Assembly: GCA_016650185.1 (NCBI GenBank)
Contig: JAENWE010000322.1
Span: 1 to 14,447 of the forward strand
DNA: 14,447 nt
Direction of reading: 5' to 3'
Source: Vicinamibacteria bacterium
GTDB lineage: Bacteria > Acidobacteriota > Vicinamibacteria > Fen-336 > JAGNNV01
The notes under the pieces were generated by a model. That model was not told the origin of the DNA. It searched no databases and saw only the letters and a list, made by a program, of their open reading frames with translations. Numbering within the stretch: position 1 is the first letter of the stretch; each line of letters opens with the position of its first letter. Below, one piece after another: positions 6,391 to 13,626 of this stretch. A program made the position numbers and the translations under genes.

Positions 6391-9300
6391 ATGATCACCC
6401 ACGATCCCAGCGCACGGGCCTTCCGGCTGGCCGAAATCGAAGACATTTTGAAGTCCACAGCAAAGGCCGAGGAGACCGCGCTGCTTCTGAGTTTCGCGGG
6501 TGTGGTCTTCAACGAGATGCCGGACGCGGTGGCCCTCGACGGCGGCGCCAAGCAGACTGCGGAAAGGCTCATTCAGCACTTCAATTTCTTCGTTCATGAG
6601 GTGCCCGAAGCGCATCAGGCCAGCTCCGGTGTTCCCGGGCTCCACGTTCGGGTGAGGAACACGGGGGTTTCCGAGACCCGGGTGGTCGCGGGCAAAGCGG
6701 TGCCCGCCGAGGTCACGGTGGTCGAAACCCACACCCTGGACGCTCCCTTCATTTTTGAGAGTCTCAAAAACTACTTCCGCAAGGCCGGGCTGCGGGTTGT
6801 TTCGGCGATTCATCCGATACTCACGGTGAAGCGCCAGTGGGGCAAGGTCAAGTCGGTGGCTCCCGCTTCCGACGAGGGGACGAAGGAGCTTCTGTGTCAT
6901 TTTCGGATCGAGCGGATCGACGAGAAGGAACGCCTGCGGGAGCTTGAACACGAGATTCACGCCGTCCTCAAGGCGGTCTTCGTCTCAGTGGCGGACTTTC
7001 CCGCCATGACCCGGGCGGCGAAAGAGGCGGTCATGCGAATCCGGGCGCGCAGGCCGGATGACATCCGGCAGGCTGCAGCCAGGGAATTTCTGGACTGGCT
7101 GCTTGACGACAACTACATCCTGCAGGGTCTGGCCCGCTACGCCGTCACCTCGGCGGGCCACCTCGACCGCGAGGGCGAAGCAGCCTTGGGCGTCTTTAGC
7201 GATCCGTCCCTGCTTTCCGTTGTCTTCCCGGAAATGCTCGAAGAAATTGAGTCGAGGCTCCTGCCCTCGCCCACCGACGAACGCATTGTGGTGATCGACT
7301 ACGGCAATCACTCGGCCTCCATCCACTCCCTGGAGCCGGTGGACGACATCGTCGTCCGCGAGTGGGCCGAGGATGGGTCGCTCAAGGCCATTCTGCTGCT
7401 GGTGGGCCGGTTCTCCATGACCGCGCTGATCGAGCGGCCGACCGACATCCCCCTCCTGCGTGAGAAGCAGGACTTCCTGCTCGCGAATTGCGGCGGGATC
7501 AAGAACTCGCATGCCTATCGCGAGACCCGGGCGGTCTTCAACCGGATGCAAAAGCGTGAGCTTTTCTACACCGATCGCGCCGTGCTCAAGAACATCGTGG
7601 ATACGATTGTCTTCGCGACCGGCGACGACGATCTTGTGGTTCACGTGCGCCAGGGGGCTGGATATCAGGCCCTCTATCTGGCCTTCTCGAGAATGCGCTA
7701 TTCCGGTCAGATTGAGCGCGATCTCACCCTGAAGTACCGCGAGGAGTTCGGTCCGATTACGTTTGTGAGTTCCGCCGACCTGGGCGCTTTCTCCATGATC
7801 GTCTTCTATTTCGACGGCGACACGGTCACCGAGGCGATCGACCTCGACCGGGCCCGCGACATCGCCGCCGTGGAAACCAATACCTGGGTAGACCGCGTGT
7901 CTCTGGAGATGGTGCGTCACTTCGGAGAGTACAAGGGGCGAAAACTCCTGAATCGTTACGTCAGAAGCGAGTCCAGAAGCGGCTTGTACCGGGAACTGAC
8001 GCCGCCCGAACAGGTGCCGCAGGACATCGAGGCGTTGGAGCTCATAGGCGAAGGTCTTGGGGCCCGGGTCCTTCCAAAGTCGGCGGAAGAGGCGACCCTG
8101 AAGCTCTATTCCAGGAAACCCTTCATCCTCTCGGAAATTCTTCGGACCCTGACGAACTTCGGCCTGAACGTGATCGACGAGGTTTCGATGCCGGTCACGC
8201 TCCCCGGCGGACGGAAGGGACACGTCGACCGTTTTGCGATCCGCGCCACCCCCGCAGCCGTCGCGGCGCTGCTCGCTGACACCGATCGCGCGGTGGACGC
8301 CCTGCGTCGCATCGAACAGGGCCGGTTGACGGACGGCCCCTTGAACTCTCTGATTCTCGACGGTGGTCTGACCGCCCGCGAAGTCGAGATTCTTCGGTGC
8401 CTGCGCAACCACCTTCTGCAGTTGAGGACTCACTACAACGTGGAAACGGTCAACGAGACCTTTCTTCGGAATTTGACCGCCACCACCGCGATCCTCCGGC
8501 TGTTCATCGCCCGGTTCGACCCGGCGTTGGGCGCCCAGCGACCCTCTGGGGTTGAAGGGGCGAACGACGAGGTCCTCGCACGGCTGGAAGCGATCAAGAG
8601 CCTGGTCGATGATGAGATTTTCCGCGGGCTCGCCGGCCTGGTGAACGCGGCGCTCCGCACGAACGCCTTCCAGAAGCCCGAGCGGGCGGTGATCTCGATC
8701 AAGTTCGAGTCCAAGAGCATCCCCCTCATACCCTCACCCAAGCCGATGTTCGAAATCGCCGTGCACGCGAAAATGATTCAAGGGGTCCACCTGAGGGGCG
8801 GGAAAGTGGCTCGGGGAGGCATCCGCTGGAGCGACCGTCACGACGACTATCGCCGGGAGATTCTTGGGCTGATGAAGACCCAGATGGTGAAGAACTCCAT
8901 TATCGTGCCGGTGGGATCGAAGGGCGGTTTCGTGCTCAAGGGAGCGGTGCCTCCGCGTCCCGCGCTCGACGCCTACCTTATCGAACGATACCGGGAGTAC
9001 GTTTCGGGCCTGCTGGACATCACGGACAACATCGTTGATGGCGCGGTTCTCCATCCGCCCGACGTGGTCCGCTACGACGGCGACGATGCTTATTTGGTCG
9101 TGGCCGCGGACAAAGGAACCGCTCACCTGTCGGACACCGCGAACGGGGTTTCCGACCAGTATGGGTTCTGGCTGGGCGACGCGTTCGCCTCCGGCGGTTC
9201 GGTCGGATACGACCACAAGAGGGTCGGCATCACCGCCCGCGGGGCCTGGGAGTGCGTCAAGCACCACTTCGCGAACCTCAGGATCGATTGCCAGAAAGAG

Positions 9301-10620
9301 CCCTTTACGGTGGCCGCGATCGGCGACATGGGCGGCGATGTCTTCGGCAACGGCATGCTGATGAGCAAGACGACCCGCCTGATCGCCGCGTTCAATCACG
9401 CCCACATCTTCGTGGACCCGGATCCCGACCCCAAGTCGAGCTTCGAAGAAAGGGAGAGGCTCTTCGAGCTTCCGCGCTCCTCCTGGCGCGACTACAACGC
9501 CGCGCTGCTCAGCAAAGGAGGCGGCATCTTCGATCGCGGGGCCAAGTCCATAGCCATCACCGCCGAAATGCGGTCGGCTCTCGGACTGGCCGCGGATGCC
9601 CGGGCCCTCTCGGGCGAGGAGTTGATTCGCTCCGTCCTGAAGGCTCCGGCGGATCTGCTCTACAACGGCGGCGTTGGCACCTACGTCAAGGCCACGATCG
9701 AAGAGCACGATGACGTCGGCGACACCGCCAACGACCGGGTTCGGGTCGACGCCGGCGAGGTCCGGGCGCGGGTGGTGGCCGAGGGCGGCAATCTCGGGTT
9801 CACCCAGAAGGGCCGGTTGGAGCTGGCCCAGAAGGGCGTCCTTCTCAACACCGACGCCATCGACAACTCCGGCGGCGTCGACATGTCCGACCACGAGGTC
9901 AACATCAAGATCCTCATGGGCATTCTGCTCAAGGCGGGCGCTCTCAAGAGCGTCGAGGAGCGAAACCGCATCCTGGCCGAGATGACCGAGGAGGTAGCGG
10001 ACCTCTGCCTCGCCGACAATGAGGGCCAGGCGCTCGCCATCACCCTCGATGTGCTGCGCTCAAAGGCCTCGCCGGTCGAGCATCTGGACTGCATCGATGC
10101 GCTGGTGGCCGCGCAGTTCCTGAATCCCGTCGACGATTCCGTGCCGGCGCGCAATGTTCTGAAACGCGACTGTGCGGAGACAGGCCTGCCCCGTCCGCTG
10201 CTCTCGGTTCTTCTGGGCGAGACCAAGCGCTTTCTCTACGAGGCGGTGTTGCCGACGAGCTTCCCGGATTCGGCCGAGGGCGCCTCGCTCCTCGGCTCCT
10301 ACTTCCCGGTGCGCCTCCAGAAGGACTACGGCCAACACCTCGCCGCTCACCCGCTCAAGAGGGAGATTGTGGCCACGGTCGCGGTCAACCATATCGTCAA
10401 TGCCTCGGGGATCGCGTTTGTTGCCCGGGCCATGAGGGCCAGCGGCCAGGATGTGGGCCGGGTTTTCAGCGCCTTTTACTCGGTGGCCCTGGCCGCGGGG
10501 GCTGCGGCCGCCCGGGCTGCCATCATGGCCGAGACTCTGGAGGCCCCGGCGCGGCAGGCGAAGCTGCTGGCCTTTGAGACCGAACTTGGAGCCAAGGTCC
10601 AAAAGGCGCTGCCCGAGTAG
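6391..10620 (+). CDS. NAD-dependent glutamate dehydrogenase, large (L_180-type) family
   Basis: 1409 residues. The enzyme oxidatively deaminates L-glutamate to 2-oxoglutarate and ammonia with NAD+ in the cytoplasm, usually for glutamate catabolism. The regulatory N-terminal half shows ACT-like segments: one around 105-150 (THTLDAPFIFESL, then GLRVVSAIHPIL) and another at ~566-600 (LKLYSRKPFILSEIL, then FGLNVIDE). The linker signatures DWLLDDNYILQG (235-246) and KRELF (~388-392) match the family. The catalytic half has GGKVARGGIRWSDR (803-816), then LMKTQMVKNS with Lys829 and Lys834, GSKGG at 841-845, DTAN at 915-918, a nucleotide-binding GDMGGDVFGNG (978-988), EGGN at 1131-1134 and NTDAIDNSGGVD (1153-1164). 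All core residues appear intact. It is about 200 residues shorter than the ~1600-residue actinobacterial and pseudomonad enzymes. It heads a run of five plus-strand genes. Confidence 0.95.
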   Translation: MITHDPSARAFRLAEIEDILKSTAKAEETALLLSFAGVVFNEMPDAVALDGGAKQTAERLIQHFNFFVHEVPEAHQASSGVPGLHVRVRNTGVSETRVVAGKAVPAEVTVVETHTLDAPFIFESLKNYFRKAGLRVVSAIHPILTVKRQWGKVKSVAPASDEGTKELLCHFRIERIDEKERLRELEHEIHAVLKAVFVSVADFPAMTRAAKEAVMRIRARRPDDIRQAAAREFLDWLLDDNYILQGLARYAVTSAGHLDREGEAALGVFSDPSLLSVVFPEMLEEIESRLLPSPTDERIVVIDYGNHSASIHSLEPVDDIVVREWAEDGSLKAILLLVGRFSMTALIERPTDIPLLREKQDFLLANCGGIKNSHAYRETRAVFNRMQKRELFYTDRAVLKNIVDTIVFATGDDDLVVHVRQGAGYQALYLAFSRMRYSGQIERDLTLKYREEFGPITFVSSADLGAFSMIVFYFDGDTVTEAIDLDRARDIAAVETNTWVDRVSLEMVRHFGEYKGRKLLNRYVRSESRSGLYRELTPPEQVPQDIEALELIGEGLGARVLPKSAEEATLKLYSRKPFILSEILRTLTNFGLNVIDEVSMPVTLPGGRKGHVDRFAIRATPAAVAALLADTDRAVDALRRIEQGRLTDGPLNSLILDGGLTAREVEILRCLRNHLLQLRTHYNVETVNETFLRNLTATTAILRLFIARFDPALGAQRPSGVEGANDEVLARLEAIKSLVDDEIFRGLAGLVNAALRTNAFQKPERAVISIKFESKSIPLIPSPKPMFEIAVHAKMIQGVHLRGGKVARGGIRWSDRHDDYRREILGLMKTQMVKNSIIVPVGSKGGFVLKGAVPPRPALDAYLIERYREYVSGLLDITDNIVDGAVLHPPDVVRYDGDDAYLVVAADKGTAHLSDTANGVSDQYGFWLGDAFASGGSVGYDHKRVGITARGAWECVKHHFANLRIDCQKEPFTVAAIGDMGGDVFGNGMLMSKTTRLIAAFNHAHIFVDPDPDPKSSFEERERLFELPRSSWRDYNAALLSKGGGIFDRGAKSIAITAEMRSALGLAADARALSGEELIRSVLKAPADLLYNGGVGTYVKATIEEHDDVGDTANDRVRVDAGEVRARVVAEGGNLGFTQKGRLELAQKGVLLNTDAIDNSGGVDMSDHEVNIKILMGILLKAGALKSVEERNRILAEMTEEVADLCLADNEGQALAITLDVLRSKASPVEHLDCIDALVAAQFLNPVDDSVPARNVLKRDCAETGLPRPLLSVLLGETKRFLYEAVLPTSFPDSAEGASLLGSYFPVRLQKDYGQHLAAHPLKREIVATVAVNHIVNASGIAFVARAMRASGQDVGRVFSAFYSVALAAGAAAARAAIMAETLEAPARQAKLLAFETELGAKVQKALPE

Positions 10621-10629
10621 ACACTAGCC

Positions 10630-10648
10630 CGGGCGGCGGTGGCGCCCG
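10630..10648 (+). terminator. Weak GC-rich hairpin just after the glutamate dehydrogenase stop
   Basis: CGGGCG (10630-10635) pairs perfectly with CGCCCG (10643-10648) around a seven-base loop, ten bases after the stop codon. No run of T follows, so it may only slow or attenuate transcription, or be a chance feature of GC-rich DNA. Confidence 0.2.
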
Positions 10649-10712
10649 AACCGGCATGGTGCAAGTGACTCATCGGCATGAGGCGCGAGGCTCACCCCGG
10701 AATCCTGGGAAA

Positions 10713-10754
10713 CAGAGGAGAATGGGGGTGCTAAAGGGTCCATTCTCCTTTCTG
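10713..10754 (+). promoter_or_regulatory. Stem-loop in the 5' leader of the polyphosphate:AMP phosphotransferase gene
   Basis: GGAGAATGG (10717-10725) is exactly complementary to CCATTCTCC (10740-10748). With a two-base TT bulge the stem extends by CAGA (10713-10716) pairing TCTG (10751-10754), giving 13 pairs around a 14-base loop. It lies between the glutamate dehydrogenase stop and the pap ribosome-binding site at 10762. The left arm holds an AGGAG sequence and an in-frame ATG (10722), which the stem would hide. The following sequence is G/C-rich with no T-tract, so a regulatory or processing structure is more likely than an intrinsic terminator. Confidence 0.4.
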
Positions 10755-10761
10755 AGGGCCC

Positions 10762-10768
10762 GGGGAGG
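10762..10768 (+). promoter_or_regulatory. Ribosome-binding site deciding the pap start
   Basis: GGGGAGG with a seven-base spacer to the ATG at 10776. In-frame ATGs at 10656 and 10722 lack a properly spaced site (the AGGAG before 10722 is only one base away), so 10776 is chosen. Confidence 0.6.
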
Positions 10769-10775
10769 CCGGACG

Positions 10776-12248
10776 ATGTTCGAAGCCGCAGAACTTGGTC
10801 ATCAGATCTCGAAGGCCGATTACGAAAAGGAGATCCCTGCCCTCAGAGCTGGCCTGCTTGACGCACAGCGGCAGCTGCTGGAGGCTCGCGTCCCCTTGAT
10901 CCTGATTGTTTCGGGAGCGGACGGCGCGGGGAAATCCGAGACCGTGAACCGGCTCCACGAATGGTTCGATCCGCGGGGCCTCGAAACAAATGTCTTCGGG
11001 CCGCTGTCCGATGACGAGCGGGACCGGCCCGCCTACTGGAGATTCTGGCTCTCCCTGCCCCCGCGGGGCCGAGTGGGCATGTTCTTCGGCTCCTGGTACA
11101 CCGATCCCATCATCCGGAGGGTCTATCGCAAGAGCGGGGGAGCCGAGTTCGATCGCAGCCTCTCCCGAATCGAGTTCTTTGAACAGGAGCTCGCCCAGGA
11201 TGGCGCTCTCATCGTCAAGCTCTGGCTCCATCTCTCCAAGAAGGCGCAGAAGAAGCGTCTCACCAAGCTGGCGGGCGACCCCAAGACCCGCTGGCGGGTC
11301 GCTCCCATCGACTGGAAGCATTTCAAGCTCTACGACCGTTTCGTAAAGTACTCGGAGCAGGCGCTCCAGCGCACCGACACCGGATTCGCCCCGTGGACAG
11401 TGGTCGAAGCGACCGACGATCGCTATCGCGAGATCACGGTGGGCCGAGCGGTGCTGGAAGCGGTCAGGAAGAGGCTTGCCGCGAAGAAAGACGCGGTCGC
11501 CCCGGTTGCGCATGCGGCGCTGCCTGGGGATCCGGTGTCCGTTCTGGACCGGGTGGACCTGAAGAAGACGGTCACCACCAAGGAATACGACCGCAAACTG
11601 GCGACGCTCCAGGGCCAGTTGAGTCGGCTCTCGCGAGAGGCGTGGGCCAAGAAAGTCTCCAGTGTGCTGGTCTTCGAGGGCTGGGATGCCGCGGGCAAAG
11701 GCGGGACGGTCCGTCGTCTGACCTCGGCCATGGACGCCCGGCTGTACCGGGTGGTTCCCATCGCCGCGCCCACCGATGAAGAGCGCGCCCATCAATACCT
11801 GTGGCGGTTCTGGCGTCACATCCCTCGCGCGGGCCGGGTCACCATCTTCGACCGGTCCTGGTACGGCCGGGTCCTGGTCGAACGAGTGGAGGGCTTCGCC
11901 CGCGAGGACGAGTGGAAACGCGCGTTCCAGGAGATCAACGAGTTCGAGGATCAGCTCGTGGAGAACGGGACGATGGTCACCAAGTTCTGGGTCCACATCA
12001 GCAAGAACGAGCAGTTGCGACGTTTCAAGGAACGGGCGAAGACCGAGTTCAAGCAATACAAGATCACCGACGAAGACTGGCGAAATCGGAAGCAGTGGGA
12101 CGCCTACCAGACCGCGATCAACGAAATGGTGGTGCGCACCAGCACGCGGGGCGCGCCCTGGGTGATCGTGGCTGGAAACGACAAGCGCTACGCCCGGATC
12201 CAGGTTCTAGAAACCGTGTGCCGCCGGCTGGAAAAGGCCCTCGGCTAA
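10776..12248 (+). CDS. pap: Polyphosphate:AMP phosphotransferase (two-domain, class II PPK2)
   Basis: 490 residues, the usual size for PAP. The enzyme transfers a phosphate from inorganic polyphosphate to AMP, giving ADP. The N-terminus MFEAAELGHQISKADYE closely resembles known PAP starts, which supports 10776 over the longer open frame. Two tandem PPK2 domains are visible. Domain 1 (~20-235) has a Walker A GADGAGKS (47-54), but its second motif reads FFGSWYTDP, lacking the Asp and Arg of the active form. Domain 2 (~275-490) has Walker A GWDAAGKGG (302-310) and the intact FDRSWYGR motif (Asp359, Arg365), and is therefore the likely catalytic half, as in characterised PAPs. The adenylate-kinase-family gene begins 16 bases after the stop, so the two are almost certainly co-transcribed and co-functional. 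Its 5' leader contains a stem-loop. Confidence 0.92.
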   Translation: MFEAAELGHQISKADYEKEIPALRAGLLDAQRQLLEARVPLILIVSGADGAGKSETVNRLHEWFDPRGLETNVFGPLSDDERDRPAYWRFWLSLPPRGRVGMFFGSWYTDPIIRRVYRKSGGAEFDRSLSRIEFFEQELAQDGALIVKLWLHLSKKAQKKRLTKLAGDPKTRWRVAPIDWKHFKLYDRFVKYSEQALQRTDTGFAPWTVVEATDDRYREITVGRAVLEAVRKRLAAKKDAVAPVAHAALPGDPVSVLDRVDLKKTVTTKEYDRKLATLQGQLSRLSREAWAKKVSSVLVFEGWDAAGKGGTVRRLTSAMDARLYRVVPIAAPTDEERAHQYLWRFWRHIPRAGRVTIFDRSWYGRVLVERVEGFAREDEWKRAFQEINEFEDQLVENGTMVTKFWVHISKNEQLRRFKERAKTEFKQYKITDEDWRNRKQWDAYQTAINEMVVRTSTRGAPWVIVAGNDKRYARIQVLETVCRRLEKALG

Positions 12249-12251
12249 GTA

Positions 12252-12258
12252 GAGGAGA
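12252..12258 (+). promoter_or_regulatory. Ribosome-binding site of the adenylate kinase gene
   Basis: A GAGGAGA core lies in the 16 bases between the pap stop and the ATG at 12265. It is a strong, well-spaced site, so the second gene of the pair is translated independently. Confidence 0.65.
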
Positions 12259-12264
12259 ACTCCG

Positions 12265-12915
12265 ATGCGCAAGTACATCGTGATGGGCCCCCAAGGATGC
12301 GGAAAAGGCACTCAGGCCAAGATGCTGGAGAAGGATTTCGACCTTGTCCACATCAGCGTGGGTGACATTTTTCGCTGGCAGGTTCAGCATCATTCAAAGC
12401 TGGGCGCCAAGGTCAAGAGGATCGTGGCTTCCGGCCTGCTCGTCTCCGACGATCTGGTGAATGAGGTGGTGGTCGAGCGGCTCGAACTTCACGACTGGAA
12501 CTACGGTTTCATCCTCGATGGTTTCCCGCGGAATGAAAACCAGGCGGTCTTCTTCCTAGAGCGCTACGACGTGGACGCCGTTCTTCTTATCGAGGTCCCG
12601 GACGAGGTCGTTCTGGAGCGCATCATGAGCCGGCGCTTGTGTTCGAACTGCGGTCTCGACTACAACCTGATCTTCCATCGCCCGGCCTCTCCCGACGTCT
12701 GTGACGTCTGCAAAGGCAAGTTGGTGGCCCGCGCCGACGACAATCCGGATGCGGTCAAGGGCCGCCTTCAGGACTATCGCGAGAAAACCCAACCCATCAT
12801 CGACCTGTTCCGGCGCAAGGAACTGGTGGTGGAGGTGGATGGCATGAAGAAGGCCGCCGAGATACAGGCCGAGTTGCGGCAGCGGCTCGCTCTGCCCGTC
12901 GTCGCGGGCGTTTGA
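12265..12915 (+). CDS. adk: Adenylate kinase family nucleoside-monophosphate kinase with zinc-type LID
   Basis: 216 residues. The family interconverts ATP + AMP and 2 ADP in the cytoplasm. Visible motifs are the P-loop GPQGCGKGTQ (8-17), the NMP-binding HISVGDIFR (29-37), DGFPR (85-89) with Gln93, and a LID with four cysteines, Cys126-x2-Cys129 and Cys146-x2-Cys149, the pattern that binds structural zinc in many bacterial adenylate kinases. The catalytic arginines RR (123-124) and Arg167/Arg172 regions are present. The residue equivalent to E. coli Thr31, which contacts the adenine of AMP, is Val32 here, and the usual T after DGFPR is Asn90. AMP specificity is thus likely but not certain. Its position 16 bases after pap suggests it completes polyphosphate-driven ATP regeneration. 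It could be a second, dedicated paralogue rather than the housekeeping adk usually found near secY. Confidence 0.88.
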   Translation: MRKYIVMGPQGCGKGTQAKMLEKDFDLVHISVGDIFRWQVQHHSKLGAKVKRIVASGLLVSDDLVNEVVVERLELHDWNYGFILDGFPRNENQAVFFLERYDVDAVLLIEVPDEVVLERIMSRRLCSNCGLDYNLIFHRPASPDVCDVCKGKLVARADDNPDAVKGRLQDYREKTQPIIDLFRRKELVVEVDGMKKAAEIQAELRQRLALPVVAGV

Positions 12916-12958
12916 TGGGCAACAAAAAATGTCACGATCACATGAGACTCGCACCCTT

Positions 12959-12964
12959 GGAGGA
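12959..12964 (+). promoter_or_regulatory. Ribosome-binding site deciding the cytochrome c start
   Basis: GGAGGA with a six-base spacer to the ATG at 12971. The in-frame ATG at 12929 would add 14 polar residues before the signal peptide, so the later start is preferred. Confidence 0.7.
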
Positions 12965-12970
12965 ACGGTC

Positions 12971-13462
12971 ATGAAAAGAACACTAGCGGTTATCGCCATG
13001 GTCACATTGTCTGGGGCCGTGTTCGCTCAGGATCCTCCGGTCGCCCCTCCCCAGTCCTCGCCGACCCCGGCGGCGGGCGACCTGAAGAAGGCGACCGGGC
13101 CGGATCTGGGAGAGGCCGCCGCGGGAGAGGTGATTTACTTCAGGTACTGCGCGGCCTGCCACGGCAGGTCTCTCAAGGGAGACGGCCCGGTGGCTCCCGG
13201 CCTGGTCAAGAAGCCGATCGATCTCACCGTGCTGGCCAAGAAAAACGACGGCACGTTCCCGTTCGACAAGGTTTCCGCCATGATCGATGGACGAGAGTCC
13301 AACCGTATGCATGGCTCGCCCGATATGCCGGTGTGGGGCGAGATTTTCGCCCTCACCTCCGGCACGGATGCCCCCGACGCGCCCTCCGCGGTCAAGAGGA
13401 TCACCCACTTCGTCTGGTCCCTCCAGGAGAAGGCCCCCGCCGCCGAGACGGTCAAGAAGTAG
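12971..13462 (+). CDS. Periplasmic monohaem cytochrome c
   Basis: 163 residues. A signal peptide (MKRTLAVIAMVTLSGAVFA, cleavage before Gln20) directs it to the periplasm. Residues ~20-37 are a Pro/Ser/Ala-rich spacer. The cytochrome c fold follows, with the covalent haem site Cys60-A-A-Cys63-His64 and a probable axial Met in DMPVWG (Met119). This arrangement is common in small electron-transfer cytochromes that resemble subunits of terminal oxidases or alternative complex III-type chains. The redox partner is not identifiable here, as no oxidase or dehydrogenase gene is adjacent. It begins 55 bases after the kinase stop and could be read through from the pap-adk transcript. The Pro-rich spacer might let the haem domain sit off the membrane or a partner if the signal peptide is retained, but the clear cleavage site favours a soluble protein. 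Confidence 0.88.
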   Translation: MKRTLAVIAMVTLSGAVFAQDPPVAPPQSSPTPAAGDLKKATGPDLGEAAAGEVIYFRYCAACHGRSLKGDGPVAPGLVKKPIDLTVLAKKNDGTFPFDKVSAMIDGRESNRMHGSPDMPVWGEIFALTSGTDAPDAPSAVKRITHFVWSLQEKAPAAETVKK

Positions 13463-13626
13463 CCGCGCCGCGGACAGGGCCGAGGCCTGCGGTGAAGTTC
13501 ACCGGTTGAAGCTATGCTCGCGCCCCAACTGGGGGTTTCCGGGAGGTCGACCGCGTCGCCCGTGGCTTGCCGCCAAAGCGCCAGATCCCCAACGGCACAC
13601 TTCTACCTATTGAGTACGCTTTCCCG
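13463..13626. promoter_or_regulatory. Intergenic region with a 15-base dyad, upstream of the DUF5916 gene
   Basis: 164 bases. CGGTGAA-G-TTCACCG (13490-13504) is a perfect dyad with a one-base centre. That is too tight for an RNA hairpin but is the shape of a dimeric-repressor operator. A second short dyad, CCGCG-C-CGCGG, lies just after the cytochrome stop (about 13463-13473). No T-tract follows either, so no terminator is claimed. No strong -35/-10 pair could be identified, although TTGAAG at 13506-13511 is a possible -35. Confidence 0.35.

Noticed and set aside
6985..9894. Minus-strand open frames of 482 and 386 codons inside the glutamate dehydrogenase gene
   Set aside because: They are antisense mirrors of a fully conserved enzyme in GC-rich DNA, have atypical His/Gly/Arg/Asp-rich composition and no recognisable domain.
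10656..10775. 40-residue N-terminal extension of PAP from the ATG at 10656
   Set aside because: The extension is Arg/Gly-rich, has no ribosome-binding site, and PAP homologues begin at the MFE corresponding to 10776.
10731..12056. Minus-strand open frame of 441 codons opposite pap
   Set aside because: Antisense to the conserved PPK2 domains, with low-complexity Leu/Gly/Pro/Arg composition and no ribosome-binding site or family match that I recognise.
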